Under the pieces are notes generated by a model. That model made no database searches, was not told the origin of the DNA, and saw only the letters and a list, made by a program, of their open reading frames with translations. The position numbers and the translations under genes were made by a program. From assembly GCA_964602415.1 (NCBI GenBank), contig CAZRQL010000029.1:1-36879 (forward strand): a stretch of DNA of 36,879 nt. Reading direction: 5' to 3'. This stretch comes from CAZRQL01 sp964602415 (lineage in GTDB: Bacteria > Bacteroidota > Bacteroidia > Cytophagales > Flammeovirgaceae). Below are positions 32,690 through 36,879 of this stretch, piece after piece (position 1 is the first letter of the stretch; every line of letters starts with the position of its first letter).

Positions 32690-33946
32690 ATGGCCAATAT
32701 CAAAGCCTTTGAAGGTTTCCGTTACAAAGCAAGCCTACCGATAAAAGACCTGACTTCACCTCTTTTTGATGTGGTCTCTGCTCGCCAAAGGCAAAAACTC
32801 TACCTCAACCCACTCAATAGCATACATTTGTCCGTGCCCTTAGGAGAAAACCCCAACCGGACAGCCGCTCAAACCCTCACCGTTTGGAAAGAGAGCGGAA
32901 TATTGGTACAAGATGAAAAACCGACTATCTATGCTTATTACCAATATTTCAACCTGCACCACAAGAAAAAAACCTTCTGCCGCAAAGGATTTATAGCCCT
33001 CATCGAAGCATCAAGTTGGGAGGAGAAAATTGTGCTTCGCCATGAGAACACCATACCCGGTGCCGTAAATGACCGCATCGAACTGCTCAAGTCCACTGCT
33101 GTGAACAGCAGCCCGACCCATGGCCTGTACTCAGATAGAAACTTTGAACTGGAGTACTACATGGACGAAGCCATGAACAATCCCATTTATGATGTCGAAG
33201 ATTATCAGGGAGTTAGAGAAGTGCTGGCTAAAATTGATGAGCCGGAGGTGATTGAAAAATTTGTGGCCAACCTCAAAGGCAAAAAAGTAATTCTTGCAGA
33301 CGGACACCACCGCTACGAGGCCTCCATCGCCTACAGGCAGTGGCGCAAAGAGCAAAACCCCAACCACAACGGTCAAGAACCCTACAATTTTCACATGATG
33401 TATTTGACCAATTTGGAATCTGATGACCTGAGAATACTACCCACCCACCGACTCATCAAAAACATAGAAAACTGGGATGAGAACGCATTTTTAGCAAAAT
33501 TGGAGCAATACTTTGATTGTAAAGAAGTTGAAGACCCCTCAACGGTAGAAGATGTAATAGCAGGAAAAAAACACTGCTTCGGGATTTTGCTCAAAGACAA
33601 GTTCTTAAAAACTAAGCTCAAAACCGACCCACAACAAATGAGTTGGTCTTTTGAACCCATGATTAAAGACCTTGATGTAACGGTGTTGCATTATTATATC
33701 ATTGACAAATGCTTGGGTATCAAAGGAAAAGACCAGAGACAAAGCCCGCATCTGGCTTACGAGCGCAGTTTTTCAGACTCCCTGCAAGCTGTACAGTCCC
33801 AAACCGCAAACGTAGCCATTGTTACCAACGAAATATCAATTGACACAGTAAAAAAAGTCTGTTATTCCGGCAACGTCATGCCTCAAAAATCTACCTATTT
33901 CTACCCTAAAGCACTCTGTGGGCTTGTTTTTGCTCAGGTTGATTAA
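32690..33946 (+). CDS. DUF1015 family protein
   Basis: The 418-residue protein matches DUF1015 (PF06245). It opens MANIKAFEGFRYK and contains VVSARQRQKLYLNPLNSIH, the conserved ILADGHHRYEASIAYRQW, FHMMYLTNLESDDLRILPTHRLIK and SFSDSLQAVQ. The family's function is unknown to me. In Bacteroidota it is often found near serine-biosynthesis genes (serC/serA), which are not present here. The ATG at 32690 is chosen because the family begins with this sequence; the upstream frame to 32627 overlaps the terminator. The stop shares TTAA with the convergent pcm gene. Confidence 0.93.
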   Translation: MANIKAFEGFRYKASLPIKDLTSPLFDVVSARQRQKLYLNPLNSIHLSVPLGENPNRTAAQTLTVWKESGILVQDEKPTIYAYYQYFNLHHKKKTFCRKGFIALIEASSWEEKIVLRHENTIPGAVNDRIELLKSTAVNSSPTHGLYSDRNFELEYYMDEAMNNPIYDVEDYQGVREVLAKIDEPEVIEKFVANLKGKKVILADGHHRYEASIAYRQWRKEQNPNHNGQEPYNFHMMYLTNLESDDLRILPTHRLIKNIENWDENAFLAKLEQYFDCKEVEDPSTVEDVIAGKKHCFGILLKDKFLKTKLKTDPQQMSWSFEPMIKDLDVTVLHYYIIDKCLGIKGKDQRQSPHLAYERSFSDSLQAVQSQTANVAIVTNEISIDTVKKVCYSGNVMPQKSTYFYPKALCGLVFAQVD

Positions 33947-34596
33947 GGCAAGTCCCGATAGCTCCCCACCAAAGGCACAAAAACAAATTCTCCAAACGGC
34001 TCTTGCCGGTATTGGTTTTCAGCTACTCTTGTGATTCTGAGCATGGTTTGCTGTTCAGCTGTCCCTACGGGAATCACCAAAATTCCTCCGACCTTCAATT
34101 GGTTGATCAGTGGCCGGGGAGTAGAAACGGCCCCGGCAGTTACTAAAATGCGGTCAAACGGGGCTTGTTCGTCCAGACCCAAAGACCCGTCTCCCACAAA
34201 AAGATGAACCTTCACGCCCAAAGCCTCCATCACAGAGGCCGCCCTGCGAGAAAGTGCTTCGTGGTACTCAATGGAATAAACCTGCGCTCTCAAAGCAGCC
34301 AAAATGGCAGCTTGGTAGCCCGAACCTGTCCCAATCTCCAACACTTTGTGCCCTGCCTCCACTTTCAAGAGTTCTGTTTGTCTGGCAACGGTATAAGGCT
34401 GCGAAATGGTCTGTCCAAAACCAATACTAAACGGACGGTCTTGGTACGCATAATCCCAAAAAGCACTCTCCATGAAAAAATGACGCGGCAGTTTCCTTAT
34501 CACATTGAGAACAGCTTGGTCTTGTATTCCTTTGGTTTTCAAAGAATCAACCAAAGCCTCCCGCAAACCAATGTACTTGTAAGAATCTTGCATCAC
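33943..34596 (-). CDS. pcm: Protein-L-isoaspartate O-methyltransferase
   Basis: The 217-residue enzyme methylates isoaspartyl residues using S-adenosylmethionine, starting repair of aged proteins. FGQTISQPYTVARQTELL is the family signature, and VLEIGTGSGYQAAILA is SAM-binding motif I. GDGSLGLDEQAPFDRILVTAGA supplies the next conserved block, and LVIPVGTAEQQTM the last. The first two codons are both Met; either start is possible. It follows ptrB with 1 base between stop and start, so the two form an operon. Confidence 0.97.
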   Translation of the reverse strand: MMQDSYKYIGLREALVDSLKTKGIQDQAVLNVIRKLPRHFFMESAFWDYAYQDRPFSIGFGQTISQPYTVARQTELLKVEAGHKVLEIGTGSGYQAAILAALRAQVYSIEYHEALSRRAASVMEALGVKVHLFVGDGSLGLDEQAPFDRILVTAGAVSTPRPLINQLKVGGILVIPVGTAEQQTMLRITRVAENQYRQEPFGEFVFVPLVGSYRDLP

Positions 34597-34597
34597 A

Positions 34598-36628
34598 TTA
34601 TATCATTTTCCAAACCCACAACAAAAAAGCGTACTCCAAAGCTACTTCTTCCAAGTGCTTAAAACGACCTTGCGCTCCACTGTGCCCTGCATCTGTGTTG
34701 GTTTTGAGCAGGATAGGTGTTTGTCCTATGTGATGAAGGCGCAATTTGGCCGTCCATTTGAGCGGCTCCCAATACTGCACTTGCGAGTCGTGCAAACCCG
34801 CCGTAATCAGCATGGCCGGATAGGCTTGGGTGCGGACATTGTCGTAAGGCGAGTAAGAAAGAATATAATCATAGAATATTTTGTCATTAGGATTGCCCCA
34901 TTCGTCGTATTCTCCGGTGGTCAGAGGTATGCTCTCATCAAGCATGGTGGTCAGCACATCCACAAAAGGAACATGAGCTACCAAAGCGGCAAAAAGCTCG
35001 CTGTACTCATTGGCCATCACACCGATAAGCAAGCCCCCTGCACTGCCCCCTACAGCCGCCAATTTCTCGGCAGAGGTATAGCCTTCGTCAATGAGATAGC
35101 GCGCACAACAGGCAAAATCAGAAAAGGTGTTTTGCTTGTGCAACAAACGCCCCGCTTCATACCAGGGTCTGCCTTTATCTTCCCCACCCCTTACGTGCGC
35201 AATGGCAAAAATCACCCCCCTATCCAACAAAGACAGCCTCGAAGAGCTAAAGTAAGGGTCATAGCTGATGCCATAAGCCCCGTAACCTACCAAGTAAAGC
35301 GGATGGTTTGCCAAGGGATCAATCCCTTTTTTATACACCAAACTCAAAGGAACAAACTCTCCATCCTCTGCCCTTATCAAATGCCGCTCCGAAACATAGT
35401 CCTGAGGGTTGTAGCCCCCAACCACTTCATGCTGTTTGACAAGGGTGCGCTCCTTAGTGCGCATGTTGTAGTCAAACACACTTGAGGGCAAAGTAAGAGA
35501 CTGGTAATGAAAGCGTAAGATATCCGAATCAAACTCAGGGTTGTAGCCAATGTATAGGCTGTAAGCAGGGTCGTCCATCTTAATCTCATGGGAGGCCTCT
35601 CCCCATACTTTGAGCTTGAGCAAACCCTCTTCGCGCTCCTGCAACACCAAAAATTTATCAAACAATTCTATGGCTTCCAGCATGACCGTTTCGCGGTGGG
35701 GTATGACTTCCTGCCAAACTTCCCGATTCCTCGAGGAAACAAGCGTCTTCATAAGCCGAAAGTTGCGGGCTTGGTAGTTGGTGAGAATGAAAAACTCATC
35801 GCCTCGGTGCTCGATACCGTACTCCATACCGTGCTCCCTGCGGCAAAAAGGCTCAAAGCCTTGCTGAAGCCGACTATCGGCTATCCAGACTTGGCTGGTA
35901 AGCGTAGAATGGCAGTTGATGAAAATAAATTTACGGGATTTTGATTTTTCCAACCCAATGTGAAAAGTCTCATCTTCCTCAAAATAAACAAGCGGATCTT
36001 CAGACTGAGCACTGCCCAACGAATGAATATACACACGACAAGCCCTCAGCGTCCGGCTGTCTTGAACCACGTAAAGCAAGCGGTGGCTGTTTTCCACCCA
36101 AAGCATATCTCCGGCGGTGTTTTCCAATACTTTTGGTTGCAGTTCTCCGGTGGTCAAATCTTTCAGACCAATATCATAAAACCGCCTTCCCACCGTATCA
36201 TAGGAAAAAGCCAAAAGGCTGTGGTCTGTGCTCACACTCACCCCGCCCGGCGCAAAATACTCGTGTCCCTGCGCCAGTTCATTGTAGTCCAACAACACTT
36301 CTTCTTGGGCATCGAGGCTGCCTTTTTTACGGCACTGAATGGGGTATTCCTGACCCGCTTCGTAGCGCATGTAGTAGTAGTAATCGTCTTTTTTGTAAGG
36401 TAGTGTCTGGTCTTGCTGCTTGATGCGGCTTTTCATCTCCTCAAAAAGCTGTTTTTGCAGCATTTCGGTAGAAGACAGCATCTGGGCGGTATATTGGTTT
36501 TCGGCTTCTATGTAGGCCAGCACTTCGGGATTTTCTCTCTCATTAAGCCAATAGAAAGGATCTTCTCTTATGTGGTTGTGGGTAGATAAAGTATGATTTT
36601 TTTGAGGGCAAATGGGATGACTGTCCAT
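34598..36628 (-). CDS. ptrB: Oligopeptidase B (S9A serine peptidase)
   Basis: The 676-residue protein is a prolyl-oligopeptidase family enzyme that cleaves small peptides after basic residues. An N-terminal beta-propeller starts with IREDPFYWLNERENPEVLAY. The C-terminal alpha/beta-hydrolase domain has YGAYGISYDPYFSSS and AHVRGGEDKGRPWYEAG. The nucleophile is Ser529 in GGSAGG. ITAGLHDSQVQYWEP holds the Asp and the His lies in TDAGHSG. The short N-terminus without signal peptide fits cytoplasmic or periplasm-associated forms. ATG 36628 is chosen over 36652 because the promoter -7 box lies at 36657-36650. pcm follows in the same operon. Confidence 0.95.
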   Translation of the reverse strand: MDSHPICPQKNHTLSTHNHIREDPFYWLNERENPEVLAYIEAENQYTAQMLSSTEMLQKQLFEEMKSRIKQQDQTLPYKKDDYYYYMRYEAGQEYPIQCRKKGSLDAQEEVLLDYNELAQGHEYFAPGGVSVSTDHSLLAFSYDTVGRRFYDIGLKDLTTGELQPKVLENTAGDMLWVENSHRLLYVVQDSRTLRACRVYIHSLGSAQSEDPLVYFEEDETFHIGLEKSKSRKFIFINCHSTLTSQVWIADSRLQQGFEPFCRREHGMEYGIEHRGDEFFILTNYQARNFRLMKTLVSSRNREVWQEVIPHRETVMLEAIELFDKFLVLQEREEGLLKLKVWGEASHEIKMDDPAYSLYIGYNPEFDSDILRFHYQSLTLPSSVFDYNMRTKERTLVKQHEVVGGYNPQDYVSERHLIRAEDGEFVPLSLVYKKGIDPLANHPLYLVGYGAYGISYDPYFSSSRLSLLDRGVIFAIAHVRGGEDKGRPWYEAGRLLHKQNTFSDFACCARYLIDEGYTSAEKLAAVGGSAGGLLIGVMANEYSELFAALVAHVPFVDVLTTMLDESIPLTTGEYDEWGNPNDKIFYDYILSYSPYDNVRTQAYPAMLITAGLHDSQVQYWEPLKWTAKLRLHHIGQTPILLKTNTDAGHSGAQGRFKHLEEVALEYAFLLWVWKMI

Positions 36629-36649
36629 AAGATAAGCAAATATTGGCCT

Positions 36650-36681
36650 CAAATATACAAGCTAATCTTAGGTTCTTGCAA
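36650..36681 (-). promoter_or_regulatory. Promoter of the ptrB-pcm operon
   Basis: On the minus strand TTG (36681-36679), 21 bases, then TATATTTG (36657-36650). It lies 22 bases before the ptrB ATG at 36628 and overlaps the alternative ATG at 36652, which argues against that start. Confidence 0.75.
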
Positions 36682-36879
36682 CCGCGCCGGCGCTCCAATC
36701 CCAAAGTAAATTCTGTCCGCAGGTTCGCAAATAGGCAGACTTCTATGTTCAAAGGTATAGACGCTGAAAAAGTCAAATAAAGTTCTGCCGGCATCAGAAA
36801 AGCGCGTAACTGTACACTCGCACACACCTACTCGAAAGCGGCACCAACCTACTTTATGCTACATACAAGCACTACTCGG
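36682..36879. other. Right edge, no supported gene
   Basis: The last 200 bases hold no convincing gene on either strand. A minus-strand frame ending at TGA 36651-36649 is open for about 65 codons and looks protein-like in composition. It lacks an ATG, is cut by a stop upstream and overlaps the ptrB promoter. Confidence 0.5.

Noticed and set aside
36543..36827. Possible gene at the right edge (minus strand)
   Set aside because: The frame runs into the start of ptrB and across its promoter, and no family is recognised. The alternative frame ending at 36649 lacks an ATG.

Overview
The window looks like a Bacteroidota chromosome (Cytophagales- or Chitinophagales-like; I cannot place it more finely). 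Three things point there. Many genes are preceded by the phylum's promoter signature, a -7 box of the form TAnnTTTG, in several cases with a TTG about 18-22 bases upstream. Gene starts show no clear Shine-Dalgarno sequences. The gene families are typical of the phylum: HYR-repeat surface protein, FloA, POT transporter, DUF2520, M61 peptidase, oligopeptidase B and a GxxExxY protein. No rRNA, tRNA, CRISPR array, transposase or phage gene was seen.

Layout. Bases 1-5546 (minus strand) form a surface/adhesin locus: a predicted beta-helix protein, a small membrane-anchored protein that shares its C-terminal module, and a large secreted HYR-repeat protein that runs off the left edge. The HYR protein carries an exact-period 282-bp tandem repeat. 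Bases 6103-11438 (plus) hold tpiA-floA, rpmE2, pdhA and an MFS transporter, with a CAP-domain lipoprotein facing the other way. Bases 11435-20889 are mostly minus strand: a SirB2-like/cytochrome c protein, a beta-helix lipoprotein, rimO, a GxxExxY nuclease-like gene between near-direct repeats, a biotin carrier protein, two glycosyltransferases and pruA. trpS lies on the plus strand among them.

Bases 21064-22369 are visibly AT-rich and look acquired: an XRE/ImmA-IrrE-type metallopeptidase followed by what I read as an internally deleted DUF4411 (PIN-like) toxin gene. Then come a POT peptide transporter and a tight three-gene operon (DUF2520 Rossmann protein, SLC13 permease with RCK_C domains, M61 peptidase). 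The right end holds an ABC-F ATPase (minus), the rplM-rpsI-rpsB operon ending in a 50-residue coiled-coil ORF, DUF1015, and a ptrB-pcm operon (minus).

Most of the window is housekeeping: glycolysis, pyruvate oxidation, proline catabolism, translation, protein repair and peptide breakdown. The parts most worth a second look are the surface locus with its shared C-terminal module and mosaic HYR repeats, the GxxExxY gene between near-direct repeats, the decayed ImmA/DUF4411 pair, and the small coiled-coil ORF in the position where tsf is usually found.
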